A stretch of DNA of 64,000 bases from NCBI GenBank assembly GCA_028280485.1, contig JANQLS010000049.1:186001-250000 (forward strand), in the 5' to 3' direction. This stretch comes from Planctomycetota bacterium. GTDB lineage: Bacteria > Planctomycetota > UBA8108 > JACQVS01. The notes under the pieces are model-generated. The model did no database searches, had not been told where the DNA came from, and was given only the letters and a program-made list of their open reading frames with translations. Positions 50,685-59,714 of this stretch are shown here, piece after piece (positions within the stretch are counted from its first letter, which is position 1; each line of letters begins with the position of its first letter). Made by a program: the position numbers and the translations under genes.

Positions 50685-52316
50685 ATGAACCATCATCCCC
50701 ACCGCCCAACGCCACCTGACCAACCCGTTGATCTTGCGATCATCGGCGGTGGAATCAATGGGGTCGCTTTGGCTCGTGAAGCAATTGCGAGGGGGAAGAC
50801 CGTTTGTCTTTTTGAAAAAGGCGATATCGGAAGTGGAACTTCAAGTCGATCCTCCAAGATGCTGCACGGTGGCCTGCGTTACTTAGAACACTTTCAATTT
50901 CGTTTAGTCTTCGAAGCTCTCCGTGAACGGACCCTGCAATTAGATTTAGCTCCTCATCTTTCACGGGCAACCTCCTTCGTGATTCCCGTCTACCGTGGAG
51001 CTTCAAGAGGAAAGTTTTGGATTCGCTTAGGAATTTTTCTCTACGACTTGTTATCAGGAAGAAAGAAACTCGGCAAAAGCCAGGGCTTGAGTCAAGCTGA
51101 CATATCCCAACGACTCAAAGGTATTCGAGAGGAAGGCCTCGTAGGCGGTGGGCTCTATTTCGATGGAGTCATGGACGACGCCCGAATTTGTTTAGCTAAC
51201 TTCATCGATAGTCGAGAATGGGGCCAAGATTCGTTCACGGGTTTGAGCTACACCCAAGTGAATAAGATTGATAAAGAAACTTTATTCACTCTTCAACTCA
51301 CGGATCTTATCACGGGTAAAGATCACGAAGTTAAAGCCCATAAGGTCATCCGAGCCTTAGGTCCCTGGGCGGATGAACAATCAGATCAATCTCTTCTTTC
51401 GCCCTCAAAAGGTTCGCATATCGTTCTTCCAGCATTAGATCCAAATGGAAAAAATCCGAACGGCATTCTTCTGACTCATTCGAAAGACAACCGAGTCTTT
51501 TTCGTTGTCCCCTGGATGGGAAAAACAATTGTGGGAACAACTGAGAGCCCTTTTGAAGACACCCCTGATGATCCTCAAATTTCAGTCGAAGAAACCGAGT
51601 ACTTATTCAAAGAATTCATTCGTTTATTCCCAGGGCACGATTTCACTCCGGCTGATATCCTCGCCACCTACAGTGGAGTGCGCCCTCTAGCTAAGGCGGA
51701 TACATCGAATGGCAGCACTGGAAAAATCTCTCGTGAACATCGCCTGGTAGAATCCAAACCTGGCCTCTACAGCTTGGTCGGTGGAAAGTACACAAACTAC
51801 CGCGCAGTAGCTGAAGAAACGATTGAAGAACTCTATCCTGAAAGCTCATCGAATGCGACTCGAACACGCCCATTGACTGGGGGTGAAGAAGGACCTCTGA
51901 CGGAAGTCCTTCCTAAGATGCAATCTGAATTTCCAGACGTAGAAAGCGATCGATTAGAGCTTCTTTATTCCAGATACGGTTGCCGCATGAGAGAAGTTCT
52001 TTCACTCACCCAGGATCAACCCCATACCGCTGAGCCCATCGATCAGGAAAAGAGTGTTCTACAAGCTGAAGTGATCTACTCCATCCTCAACGAAGAAGTG
52101 TTCTACCCAGAAGACTTCATCACCAGAAGAAGTCATTTGAGGTACCAAAAGAACAACGGGCGAGAAGCTTACGATTTGATCGAGAAGTTGATTGTGGAGA
52201 CATTATCGCCAGAGTGCGTTCCAAAGGACCTCGAAGAGGCGAAGGCAGCTTTTTTCAAAAAGTTAGATTACGAAGATCAATTACGAGACCGGCTGGCCGA
52301 GTGTATTGAGGTGTGA
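50685..52316 (+). CDS. glpD: Aerobic glycerol-3-phosphate dehydrogenase
   Basis: Start at ATG 50685; an in-frame GTG at 50673 lies inside a repeat hairpin and is unlikely. 543 residues. LAIIGGGINGVALAREAIARGKTVCLFEKGDIGSGTSSRSSKMLHGGLRYLE at 17-68 carries the FAD fold and GlpD signature, then VMDDARICLAN near 165, ALGPWADE near 226, FVVPWMGKTIVGTTE near 277, TYSGVRPLA near 331 and LVGGKYTNYRAVAEE near 362; the C-terminal 130 residues are the usual DAO_C domain. It oxidises sn-glycerol-3-phosphate to DHAP and passes electrons to quinone. No ribosome site precedes it; the leader consists of repeat DNA. Confidence 0.94.
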   Translation: MNHHPHRPTPPDQPVDLAIIGGGINGVALAREAIARGKTVCLFEKGDIGSGTSSRSSKMLHGGLRYLEHFQFRLVFEALRERTLQLDLAPHLSRATSFVIPVYRGASRGKFWIRLGIFLYDLLSGRKKLGKSQGLSQADISQRLKGIREEGLVGGGLYFDGVMDDARICLANFIDSREWGQDSFTGLSYTQVNKIDKETLFTLQLTDLITGKDHEVKAHKVIRALGPWADEQSDQSLLSPSKGSHIVLPALDPNGKNPNGILLTHSKDNRVFFVVPWMGKTIVGTTESPFEDTPDDPQISVEETEYLFKEFIRLFPGHDFTPADILATYSGVRPLAKADTSNGSTGKISREHRLVESKPGLYSLVGGKYTNYRAVAEETIEELYPESSSNATRTRPLTGGEEGPLTEVLPKMQSEFPDVESDRLELLYSRYGCRMREVLSLTQDQPHTAEPIDQEKSVLQAEVIYSILNEEVFYPEDFITRRSHLRYQKNNGREAYDLIEKLIVETLSPECVPKDLEEAKAAFFKKLDYEDQLRDRLAECIEV

Positions 52317-52693
52317 ATTTAAATTTTTAAGGGTCTCCCTCTTGATAGTGAATTATTGCTCAATTTATTAACTAGCCCGGAGCGTAAGCGACGGGATGCG
52401 TCATCGTGATAAATTCCCATTTGACATGATTCAATGGATAGTTAAGGCGTTTAGTATTCACTCACAATACACTTTAGCTTTATCCCGTCGCTTACGCTCC
52501 GGGCTAGTTAATCTCGGTGCTTGCATATTGAAGGTGGATTTTAGATCCATCGGAAATTAAAAGCTGACAATCCCCACTATTTTCTTATAGCCTCAAATCC
52601 TATTTGATATCATGCTGAGTTCTTCACTTTGGGGAACGATTTGAACTCCCCCTTCAACCAGCACTCAAGTCAACTTTCATATTGCTCGAAACC
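52317..52693. other. Gap between glpD and thiI
   Basis: Non-coding except for the inverted-repeat element at 52367-52512. Remainder is the presumed thiI promoter region. Confidence 0.5.
52367..52512. repeat. Inverted-repeat element with perfect 31-bp arms (146 bp)
   Basis: Left arm 52367-52397 (ATTAACTAGCCCGGAGCGTA + AGCGACGGGAT) and right arm 52482-52512 are exact reverse complements; interior 84 bp non-coding. It starts about 50 bp after the glpD stop. Confidence 0.93.
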
Positions 52694-53887
52694 ATGGAAC
52701 TCGTCTCACGTCACATTTTAGTTCATTACAACGAAATTGCGCTAAAAGGGAAAAACCGCGGCTTCTTCGAAAAGCTACTCGTGGAATCCCTCTACGTTGC
52801 CTTTCGAGGCTTGGAGGTCCAAGACATTCGAAGACTTTCAGGAAGAATCTTGGCCGAGTTCGAGAAGGAATATTCGTATCAGGAAATTGCCGAACGCCTG
52901 CACGAGGTCATCGGGATCTCCCATTTCGAATTGACTGAGAAAGTAGATCAAAATTTGGAGGCGATCCAATCTTCTATCGGATCTTTCATCCAGGACAAGG
53001 ATGTGGAAAGCTTTGCCATTTATACGCGTCGATCAAACAAAGATTTTCCCATGAACTCGGTCGAAACCAATCGAGCCCTCGGCTCGTTTGTGGTGAATGA
53101 AAAAGGTTGGAAGGTTTCCATAGATGCCCCAGAGCTTCCGATCTACGTTTATCTCGTTGGAGACGCCGCCTATATTGCCTACCACCGCGATGTCGGTTCC
53201 GGCGGGATGCCCTACGGCACTGCCGGCCCCGTGGGTATTTTATTATCAGGGGGAATCGACTCTCCCGTCGCCGCTTATCGAATGATCCGAAGAGGTACTT
53301 CACCCATTTTCATCCACTTTCACAGCGCCCCTTACACCGATCAAGCGAGCCAAGATAAGGTCGTGGATTTAGCGAAGCACCTCATGCGGTATAAACGCTC
53401 CGCTCCACTTTACCTGGTTCCTTTTGCTGATCTTCAAAGAAAGATCGTTCAAGAAACGAAAGCTTCTTATCGAGTGATTCTCTACCGCCGCTTCATGATG
53501 CGTACGGCAGAGGCTATTGCGAAAAAACACGGCGGTAAAGCCTTGGTCACCGGGGAAGCTCTCGGTCAAGTAGCGAGTCAAACTCTTGAGAACCTTGCGA
53601 CCATCGACTCCGTGACTCAAATGCCCATCCTGCGTCCCCTCATCGGTCACGACAAATTAGATATCGTGCGTGAAGCCGAAAAGATAGGAACTTACGAGAC
53701 TTCGATTGAGCCCCACGATGATTGTTGCTCCTACCTCATGCCCCAACAGCCTGCCACGAAGTCACGAAATGAACAATTGGAGGAAGCGGAACAAGTTTTT
53801 GACATCGATCAAGAAGTCCAAGCACTGATCGAAAAATCAGAAAGGATCAAGGTGGGAACTCCCCCAAGGGAGAAGAAGAAGGATTGA
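52694..53887 (+). CDS. thiI: tRNA 4-thiouridine synthase ThiI
   Basis: Start at ATG 52694 (MELVSRHILVHYNEIALKGKNR) is preferred over the in-frame TTG at 52682; about 397 residues. The N-terminal ferredoxin-like/THUMP part (to about 165) is followed by the PP-loop LLSGGIDSPVAAYRMIRRG near 183, LVTGEALGQVASQTLENL near 283, a PHDDCCSYLMPQQPATKS block near 342 with the cysteine corresponding to the catalytic Cys, and a short C-terminus. There is no rhodanese domain, so sulfur must come from a separate carrier, as in Bacillus-type ThiI. Makes s4U8 in tRNA and may contribute to thiazole synthesis. Confidence 0.95.
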   Translation: MELVSRHILVHYNEIALKGKNRGFFEKLLVESLYVAFRGLEVQDIRRLSGRILAEFEKEYSYQEIAERLHEVIGISHFELTEKVDQNLEAIQSSIGSFIQDKDVESFAIYTRRSNKDFPMNSVETNRALGSFVVNEKGWKVSIDAPELPIYVYLVGDAAYIAYHRDVGSGGMPYGTAGPVGILLSGGIDSPVAAYRMIRRGTSPIFIHFHSAPYTDQASQDKVVDLAKHLMRYKRSAPLYLVPFADLQRKIVQETKASYRVILYRRFMMRTAEAIAKKHGGKALVTGEALGQVASQTLENLATIDSVTQMPILRPLIGHDKLDIVREAEKIGTYETSIEPHDDCCSYLMPQQPATKSRNEQLEEAEQVFDIDQEVQALIEKSERIKVGTPPREKKKD

Positions 53888-53903
53888 AGGAATCGTGGTT
53901 AGC

Positions 53904-54014
53904 GCCCCTCCATGGAGGGGCGTCCCTTGTGGACGCCCGTTTCCCGAGTCAACGTGATCCTTCAAGGCACATCAGCACTTTCAGGAATCGGGCAGGGACG
54001 AGCCCTGCCCCTAC
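53904..54014. repeat. Three palindromes, two of GTAG type
   Basis: GCCCCTCCATGGAGGGGC (53904-53921) is a perfect palindrome; GGGCGTCC/GGACGCCC (53918-53938) overlaps it; GGGCAGGG/CCCTGCCC (53990-54010) is followed by CTAC, i.e. GTAG on the minus strand. They fill the gap between the convergent thiI and DJ-1-like genes. Confidence 0.8.
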
Positions 54015-54034
54015 AGGTGGGATGGAGACTGCAA

Positions 54035-54583
54035 TTAACTACCCACCAACATCCCATTCCTCAATCCATCAGCGACCTCCGCTCCGCAAAGCTCCTTGAC
54101 TAAAGCCAAGGAAAACTCGATCGCCGTTCCAGGGCCACGGCTGGTGATGATATTGCCGTCGATGCAAACTCGATCTTCCACGGTGTTCGCCCCGGTGAGT
54201 TGATCTTCAAAGCCAGGGTAACTGGTAGCGTTTTTTCCCTCTAAAACTCCGGCAGCGCCCAGGGCGATCGGTGCTGCACAAATGGCTGCGACTCTCTTTC
54301 CCGAAGCCGCTTGTTTCTTAACCAACTGTTGAACGCGGGCATCATCCCGCAAGTTCGTAGCTCCCGGCAATCCTCCCGGCAGAACCACGAGATCCCAATC
54401 TTGATCGGCCACATCATCGAGAGCCGCATCAGCCTGTACAACCACTCCATGGGCACCATCGACGGAAGTTCCACCCAGACCGGCAGTCGTTACTTCTAAT
54501 TCAGCTCGTCTCAAGACATCGATGATCGCGATGGCTTCAATTTCTTCAAACCCGTCAGCCATCAATACGCAGACCTTAGCCAT
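54035..54583 (-). CDS. DJ-1/PfpI family protein (YajL/ThiJ-like)
   Basis: ATG at 54583 has AGGAGA at a good distance and starts the family-typical MAKVCVLMADGFEEIEA; a longer frame to 54790 has no support. 182 residues, the standard length. The nucleophile-elbow sequence VAAICAAPIALGAAG near 100 contains the reactive Cys, with the Glu of GFEEIEA at about 14 and LPGGLPGATNLRDD near 69. Members act as protein/nucleotide deglycases or redox-sensitive chaperones; exact activity is debated. Convergent with thiI and divergent from queE. Confidence 0.93.
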   Translation of the reverse strand: MAKVCVLMADGFEEIEAIAIIDVLRRAELEVTTAGLGGTSVDGAHGVVVQADAALDDVADQDWDLVVLPGGLPGATNLRDDARVQQLVKKQAASGKRVAAICAAPIALGAAGVLEGKNATSYPGFEDQLTGANTVEDRVCIDGNIITSRGPGTAIEFSLALVKELCGAEVADGLRNGMLVGS

Positions 54584-54692
54584 TTCTAATCTCCTATGAG
54601 TAATTGAATATTTTATCAGTGATTTTTTACTGAGACTTTTTTTGGGGACTTTTTTTAGGGGAGAAGCTCGTGCTTCATTCGGTAGCGCTGAT

Positions 54693-55505
54693 ATGATAGG
54701 AAGTCCTGTTCCGAGGATCAATCCTCCCGACCCTTTCCTTCTAAACTTTCGGCCACTCGTGAGTTCTTCATCCCCAAATCCAGCCTCCAAAAATTCCCAA
54801 GCCTTCCCCGGTAAAGGTAAGGACTTACTCCCTCAGGCATTTCGTGACTTAAAAGAGGGCGAGCTCCTTGTGAATGAGTTTTTCACGAGTATTCAGGGAG
54901 AGTCAACCTTTCAGGGCCAACCGTGCTTTTTCATTCGCCTAACGGGCTGCCATCTGCGTTGTGTTTACTGCGATACCGAATACGCGTTCTATCAAGGCCA
55001 AAAAGAAACGGTAGAGACGTGCCTTGAACGAGCTCACCAAGCCCAAGTTCAATTGGTGGAAGTCACCGGCGGTGAACCTCTCCTTCAAGCATCGTGTAAC
55101 CCACTTCTGTCTCGGCTCTGTGATGATGGATTTACGGTACTTTTAGAAACCAGCGGTTGCGTGCCTCTCCATCGTGTCGATGAGCGAGTCCATCGAATTA
55201 TCGACGTGAAAACCCCCTCCAGTCAGATGGACGCTTACAACCTGAAAGGGCTGGAAGATCAACTTCGCTCCCAAGATGAAATCAAGTTTGTCGTCGACAA
55301 CCCCGAAGATTACGAATGGACTCGAGCTTGGATTCAAGACCATCCGAAAATCTTAGATCGAGGCATCCCCATTCACATTTCTCCCTGCGAGGGGAAATGG
55401 AAATTAGAGGAGCTCGCTCAAAAGATTTTGGATGACCGACTTCCAGTGCGTCTTAACTTGCAACTCCACAAACTGATTTGGCCCGATAGAGAACAAGGCA
55501 TTTAA
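54693..55505 (+). CDS. queE: 7-carboxy-7-deazaguanine synthase (radical SAM)
   Basis: About 270 residues from ATG 54693; the family normally starts near VNEFFTSIQGES, so GTG 54870 (212 residues) is a strong alternative and the first 60 residues look unstructured. VNEFFTSIQGESTFQGQPCFFIRLTGCHLRCVYCDTEYAF holds the Cx3Cx2C iron-sulfur motif, EVTGGEPLLQ is the SAM-binding GGE motif, and HISPCEGKWKLEE lies near the C-terminus. It rearranges 6-carboxy-tetrahydropterin to CDG, the committed step to preQ0/queuosine. QueC/QueD are not in the window. Divergent from the DJ-1-like gene. Confidence 0.93.
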   Translation: MIGSPVPRINPPDPFLLNFRPLVSSSSPNPASKNSQAFPGKGKDLLPQAFRDLKEGELLVNEFFTSIQGESTFQGQPCFFIRLTGCHLRCVYCDTEYAFYQGQKETVETCLERAHQAQVQLVEVTGGEPLLQASCNPLLSRLCDDGFTVLLETSGCVPLHRVDERVHRIIDVKTPSSQMDAYNLKGLEDQLRSQDEIKFVVDNPEDYEWTRAWIQDHPKILDRGIPIHISPCEGKWKLEELAQKILDDRLPVRLNLQLHKLIWPDREQGI

Positions 55506-55544
55506 CTGCTAAGGCCCTGAACCTAAGCCCCAAACCCCACGATT

Positions 55545-56171
55545 ATGGAATTAACGACGAATCCTACTTCCAATCCCGAAACTCTAAAAAGCTGCTCTCC
55601 TCGCGGATCGGGCAAGCAGAGAGTTGTGGGAATATTCGTACTGTTAGCCTTTGTGGGAGCCGCCTACTTATTTTACTTCGCCATCGATATCGATCGTGAA
55701 CATGTCGTCAGAGAAGTTCCGGTTCTAAAAATTCCGAGTTCCGAAAATCCGAAATTGTATCTCTATTTACCCGCGAAAATTCTTCTGGGAAAAAAAGAAG
55801 AGAACTCATCCAAGCCTCAACGTTGGATTCAACCGATCCTGTCGAAACGGCCACTCGACATCGATTTAAAAAAACCGGCCTTCAGGATTGCTGGTAAATC
55901 CTGGACGACCCTGCCCCCTGATAAAGTGTTGGTTTTGGTTGAAGGCGATGGAACTGTTCTCACTCGGCAACTTCCCGCCTTCCCGAGCTTCCATCATCAA
56001 CTGGAACAAATCTTTCAATATACCTGGGCCGAACAGCGTAACCTGAACTCACCCCCGGCTCCCCTCAGTCCCTCAGGAGTCCTGAGGCAATTCCAACAGG
56101 TCATCCCCAACTTCCCCTCCTCTTTTGCCCTGAAACGCCCCGCGCCCCCCTCTGGGAACAGAAGCAACTAA
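55545..56171 (+). CDS. Hypothetical single-pass membrane protein
   Basis: 208 residues. One membrane segment at about 27-45 (VVGIFVLLAFVGAAYLFYFAI) after a polar N-terminus, then a region with DREHVVREVPVLKIPS and VLVLVEGDGTVLTRQLPAFPSFHHQLEQIF, and a Pro-rich C-terminus. No family recognised. It starts 39 bp after queE on the same strand. Composition is normal for the window. Function unknown. Confidence 0.65.
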   Translation: MELTTNPTSNPETLKSCSPRGSGKQRVVGIFVLLAFVGAAYLFYFAIDIDREHVVREVPVLKIPSSENPKLYLYLPAKILLGKKEENSSKPQRWIQPILSKRPLDIDLKKPAFRIAGKSWTTLPPDKVLVLVEGDGTVLTRQLPAFPSFHHQLEQIFQYTWAEQRNLNSPPAPLSPSGVLRQFQQVIPNFPSSFALKRPAPPSGNRSN

Positions 56172-56404
56172 ACTTTTAAATTACTAGCACTTACAGACTT
56201 TCTCCTCGACGGAAGAATTCACTTCTCTCTCCCCTCCCAATCTTGCTGCTACAATAGATGGATCTCGAAGGGTCTCAAACTCTAAGCCCATCCCTTCGTC
56301 ACAAAAATTCGTCTCAACAAAAACCTATCAGATTTACTCTACAGTATGACCTTTCCAATCCAATGATCGGGGTCGGAAGAGCCGGTGGGTCCGCACGTAT
56401 ATCT

Positions 56405-56785
56405 ATGAAGGAAAACCGTTTTTTTAAAACTCAGGTCAGCGTCTGTTGCCTGTTAGTGCTAGGTCTCTTGTCTTCGCTTGGGTGCCTCAAGGTACCGACC
56501 TACCATCTAGTACACACCATGCCGCACAAGGATTACGTTCAATCCAGAATCTTTATCGATCAGGAATTGGATGCAAGTTCCTATAAAGAGATCGCTCAGA
56601 TGGAACTCGATCGCATCTTGAAGAAAAGAACTTCCGACCAAGCCCCTCTTTACAGAGTGAGTTTTATATTTTCCGATAAGAATAATCCGAAGGGCCTCTA
56701 CGCAAAATTGGTTGCACAGTTCCTCCGAACCGATACGGTAGATTTCTCTAACCCACAAGTTGTGTGGTCGACATACCTTCATTAA
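56405..56785 (+). CDS. Small lipoprotein, function unknown
   Basis: Start at ATG 56405 (MKENRFFKTQ) because a lipoprotein signal begins there: VSVCCLLVLGLLSSLGC with the lipobox Cys near 27. A longer frame from 56258 has no signal logic. About 126 residues. The mature part has YHLVHTMPHKDYVQSRIFI and a helical MELDRILKKRTS segment; no family recognised. It ends 6 bp before the GTG of the metallopeptidase-like gene, so the two are probably co-expressed. Confidence 0.68.
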   Translation: MKENRFFKTQVSVCCLLVLGLLSSLGCLKVPTYHLVHTMPHKDYVQSRIFIDQELDASSYKEIAQMELDRILKKRTSDQAPLYRVSFIFSDKNNPKGLYAKLVAQFLRTDTVDFSNPQVVWSTYLH

Positions 56786-56791
56786 ATTCCA

Positions 56792-58336
56792 GTGAACCAA
56801 CTCCAACAACCATCTTCAAAACAGAACTTGTTTACAAGACCGAGAAGGGCTTTCTTAAGCACCCTCTCCGCCATACTGCTGAGTATCCTCTCACTTCCGG
56901 GTTGTGGTTTGTTTTATGAAAACCGACTCGATCACGACTTGTTCGTTTTACACTCGGATCATAACGAAGAATTTTTAAATAGTACTGCCGAATATATTCA
57001 GCAAATCTACAATGGGTACATCAAGCTTTTTAAAATCTCGCCCGAGGAATTAGGAAAAACAAAATTCTTCCTCCAAGGTCAATCAGGCCCCGATGAAGTG
57101 ATCGATACCAAATACTCTCCTCAACTTCTTGGGTATTACCTTCCTTTCTTTAATGTGATCAACTTAGATACGATCAGTTCCTGGACCCGCCAACCCGAAA
57201 TATTGAAACAAATATTACTTCATGAAATCGGGCATCACTTTCTTATTACTCAACACCCCGATGCCAGTTCAGAGTGTTGGTTTAATGAAGGATTGGCAAG
57301 TAACTTAGAGGTCGCTCAATTCGAAGGGTCTCACTTTGAGTACCCTCTCTTAAATCCTCAATTGTTAAAAATCGCTCGACTTGCGATCCTCGCTGATCCT
57401 GATTCCGTCAGCCTCAAAGAATTTCTCTATACCGACTGGGGCACCTTCCATCACGACACTAAGAAGTCGAAGCACTATGCTTTAGGTTGGTCGGTCGTCT
57501 ACTACATTTTGGAATACGTTCTGACAAGCCGAATTCCCCTCGGGGAGAGAATCCGTATGCTCTACACTTTGGAGCGCGATGAACTCGCTGAATTGGAACC
57601 CGACTGGAAGGCTTTCCTCGCTCATTTTGATCTCACCTCAGAGTTGATTCGAAGAAGTCAAATCTTGAAGGGGGGTAAGTTAAAAACCTCTCAACACCTG
57701 ACCGCCCTCTGGGCGATCGATCAGATCAGCGTCTTGAGGCACTTGGATCGAAATCGAGTTATCCACGCTCTCCTGGCGGGATTTGAACACGACGATGTTC
57801 GAGTGCGAGAACGGTGCTACCTGGGTTTTTTAAAAGCGGCCGGTCGCCTGGAAAATGAAGAATTCCTCGATCCCCGACTCATCCGAGATCTCTCGAAAGG
57901 ACGAGAACATTTAAAAAGTTTGGTGAAACTTGAGCAAATCCCCTGGAAACTTAGGCGGGCCATCTTGTTAAAATGTGCGGATGATTTGTTGCATCACCCG
58001 AGCTGGCTGCCCGTTTTTATCGAAGCTCTCAATGATCCGAACGGAGAAATTCGAGTCGCAGCCGCTGTGGGTTTATGTGGAACAAATACCAAACCCACTA
58101 TGATCAATCCCCATTTCTGGCGAAGTGAATCTTTAACCAAACGCCGAGCCGAGGCTCGCGAATGGTACCAATGGTGGGTGACCAACTTTATGGGCACTGA
58201 GTTTGGACCCACAATTGCCGAGATTCAAAAAAACTCTTCATTGAAACCCGCCTCAGTCCCCTCCCTAGAATCTGCTGGTCCTAAACCAGCAGTCCTAATT
58301 CAAGACAAGCCGAGTAAAGCACTCCCTACCCAATAA
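56792..58336 (+). CDS. HEXXH zinc-peptidase-like (gluzincin) lipoprotein with HEAT-like repeats
   Basis: 514 residues from GTG. Lipoprotein signal (LSAILLSILSLPGC, Cys near 38). The peptidase region has ILLHEIGHHFLITQH near 142-156 (HEXXH) and, 19 residues on, ECWFNEGLASNLE near 162 with the third zinc ligand Glu, the arrangement of M1-like peptidase MA proteins. KHYALGWSVVYYILEY near 227 is the usual following helix. From 305 to about 450 there are HEAT-like pairs (VIHALLAGFEHDDVRVRERCYLGFLKAAG, FIEALNDPNGEIRVAAAVGLCG). Envelope location; proteolytic activity is plausible but unproven. Confidence 0.82.
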   Translation: MNQLQQPSSKQNLFTRPRRAFLSTLSAILLSILSLPGCGLFYENRLDHDLFVLHSDHNEEFLNSTAEYIQQIYNGYIKLFKISPEELGKTKFFLQGQSGPDEVIDTKYSPQLLGYYLPFFNVINLDTISSWTRQPEILKQILLHEIGHHFLITQHPDASSECWFNEGLASNLEVAQFEGSHFEYPLLNPQLLKIARLAILADPDSVSLKEFLYTDWGTFHHDTKKSKHYALGWSVVYYILEYVLTSRIPLGERIRMLYTLERDELAELEPDWKAFLAHFDLTSELIRRSQILKGGKLKTSQHLTALWAIDQISVLRHLDRNRVIHALLAGFEHDDVRVRERCYLGFLKAAGRLENEEFLDPRLIRDLSKGREHLKSLVKLEQIPWKLRRAILLKCADDLLHHPSWLPVFIEALNDPNGEIRVAAAVGLCGTNTKPTMINPHFWRSESLTKRRAEAREWYQWWVTNFMGTEFGPTIAEIQKNSSLKPASVPSLESAGPKPAVLIQDKPSKALPTQ

Positions 58337-58532
58337 TTCATTTGTTTCGTTGGAATCCCCTGAAACGAATTGAATAAACCGGATCTTCGGACGTTCCGAG
58401 TACTTGAGGACACTTTGGGAGCAATTACTAAGCTTCCACCTCAAACAGGCCGATAGTTCTGAAGAAGGCTTATCTTAAGCTTTACGCCCGAGTGGCCGTT
58501 TGACTCTCAACAATCACCACAGTGAGAATTTC

Positions 58533-59609
58533 ATGAATACGATCATCGTGACTGGCGGAGCCGGTTTCATCGGCTCTAACTTCGTACATCACGTATTGGC
58601 GAATACCGAAGATAAAGTTGTCATCATCGACAAACTCACCTACGCCGGCAACCTCAGTAATCTTGAACGAGCGAAAGACAATCCTAACTTTGTCTTCGTA
58701 CACGCAGATATCTGTGACCGTGCTGCTGTCGATAAACTCTTCAAAGATCACTCCCCCACTCACGTGGTCAACTTCGCAGCGGAATCTCACGTCGATCGTT
58801 CGATCGATGGTCCTCGCCCCTTCATCGAGACCAACATCGTGGGAACCTTTGAACTTTTGGAAGCGAGTCGAAACTACGTGGATGCAGGAGCCGAAAACTT
58901 CCGCTTCCTTCATGTCTCTACTGATGAAGTTTATGGCAGCCTAGGCGATACCGGCTTGTTCGAAGAAACAACCGCCTACGACCCCAGCTCTCCCTACTCA
59001 GCTTCTAAAGCAGCTGCCGATCATCTTTGTCTCTCCTACCACCATACCTTTGGACTCGACGTTGTCGTCACCAACTGTTCCAACAATTTTGGCCCTTTCC
59101 ACTTCCCCGAAAAATTGATCCCTCTGATGATCCTCAACGCTCTCGATGGAAAAGATCTTCCGATCTATGGCGATGGATTGAACGTACGAGATTGGTTGTA
59201 CGTAGAAGATCACTGTTCGGGAATCTTACTCGCTCTACTCAAAGGGAAAGCCGGGGAGAAATACAATATTGGTGGCGGAAACGAACGAACAAATATCGAA
59301 GTGGTCGACAAGATCTGCGAACTTTTAGATCAATTCCGTCCTGCTGATCAAAACGAAAAAATGAAAGCCCTGGGAAAAGCGAGCTACAAAGACCTCAAGA
59401 TCTTTGTTAAAGATCGCCCAGGACATGACCGTCGCTACGCCATCGATGCCAGCAAAATCGAAGGCGATCTCGGCTGGAAAGCAGCCTTTGGTTTCGACCA
59501 AGGTATGGAAGCTACGGTCAAATGGTTCTTAGACAATATGGATTGGTGTGAAGAAGTCCAATCCGGAAACTACCGCCGTGAACGATTAGGGTTGACGACG
59601 AACTCATGA
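58533..59609 (+). CDS. rmlB: dTDP-glucose 4,6-dehydratase
   Basis: Start at ATG 58533 ([20 protein letters not shown]); 358 residues. [11 protein letters not shown] near 37, [14 protein letters not shown] near 82, [12 protein letters not shown] near 129, [11 protein letters not shown] near 156 (Tyr-xxx-Lys), [18 protein letters not shown] near 185, [10 protein letters not shown] near 222, [13 protein letters not shown] near 299 are all RmlB-specific. It makes dTDP-4-keto-6-deoxyglucose. First gene of rmlB-rmlA-rmlC; codon use is highly biased, suggesting good expression. Confidence 0.96.
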   Translation: MNTIIVTGGAGFIGSNFVHHVLANTEDKVVIIDKLTYAGNLSNLERAKDNPNFVFVHADICDRAAVDKLFKDHSPTHVVNFAAESHVDRSIDGPRPFIETNIVGTFELLEASRNYVDAGAENFRFLHVSTDEVYGSLGDTGLFEETTAYDPSSPYSASKAAADHLCLSYHHTFGLDVVVTNCSNNFGPFHFPEKLIPLMILNALDGKDLPIYGDGLNVRDWLYVEDHCSGILLALLKGKAGEKYNIGGGNERTNIEVVDKICELLDQFRPADQNEKMKALGKASYKDLKIFVKDRPGHDRRYAIDASKIEGDLGWKAAFGFDQGMEATVKWFLDNMDWCEEVQSGNYRRERLGLTTNS

Positions 59610-59714
59610 GAGTTAAGGGGAGGGTTGAACTTCAAACGTTCAACTTTCAATGCTTAGCCGAACACGGCTAACGATTAAATAAAAACATTCAACATTCGTT
59701 AAAGGACCTCGATC

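Noticed and set aside
54584..54790. Upstream extension of the DJ-1-like protein
   Set aside because: The conserved family start MAKVCVLMADGFEE has its own AGGAGA site; the extension is basic, low-complexity and antisense to queE leader.
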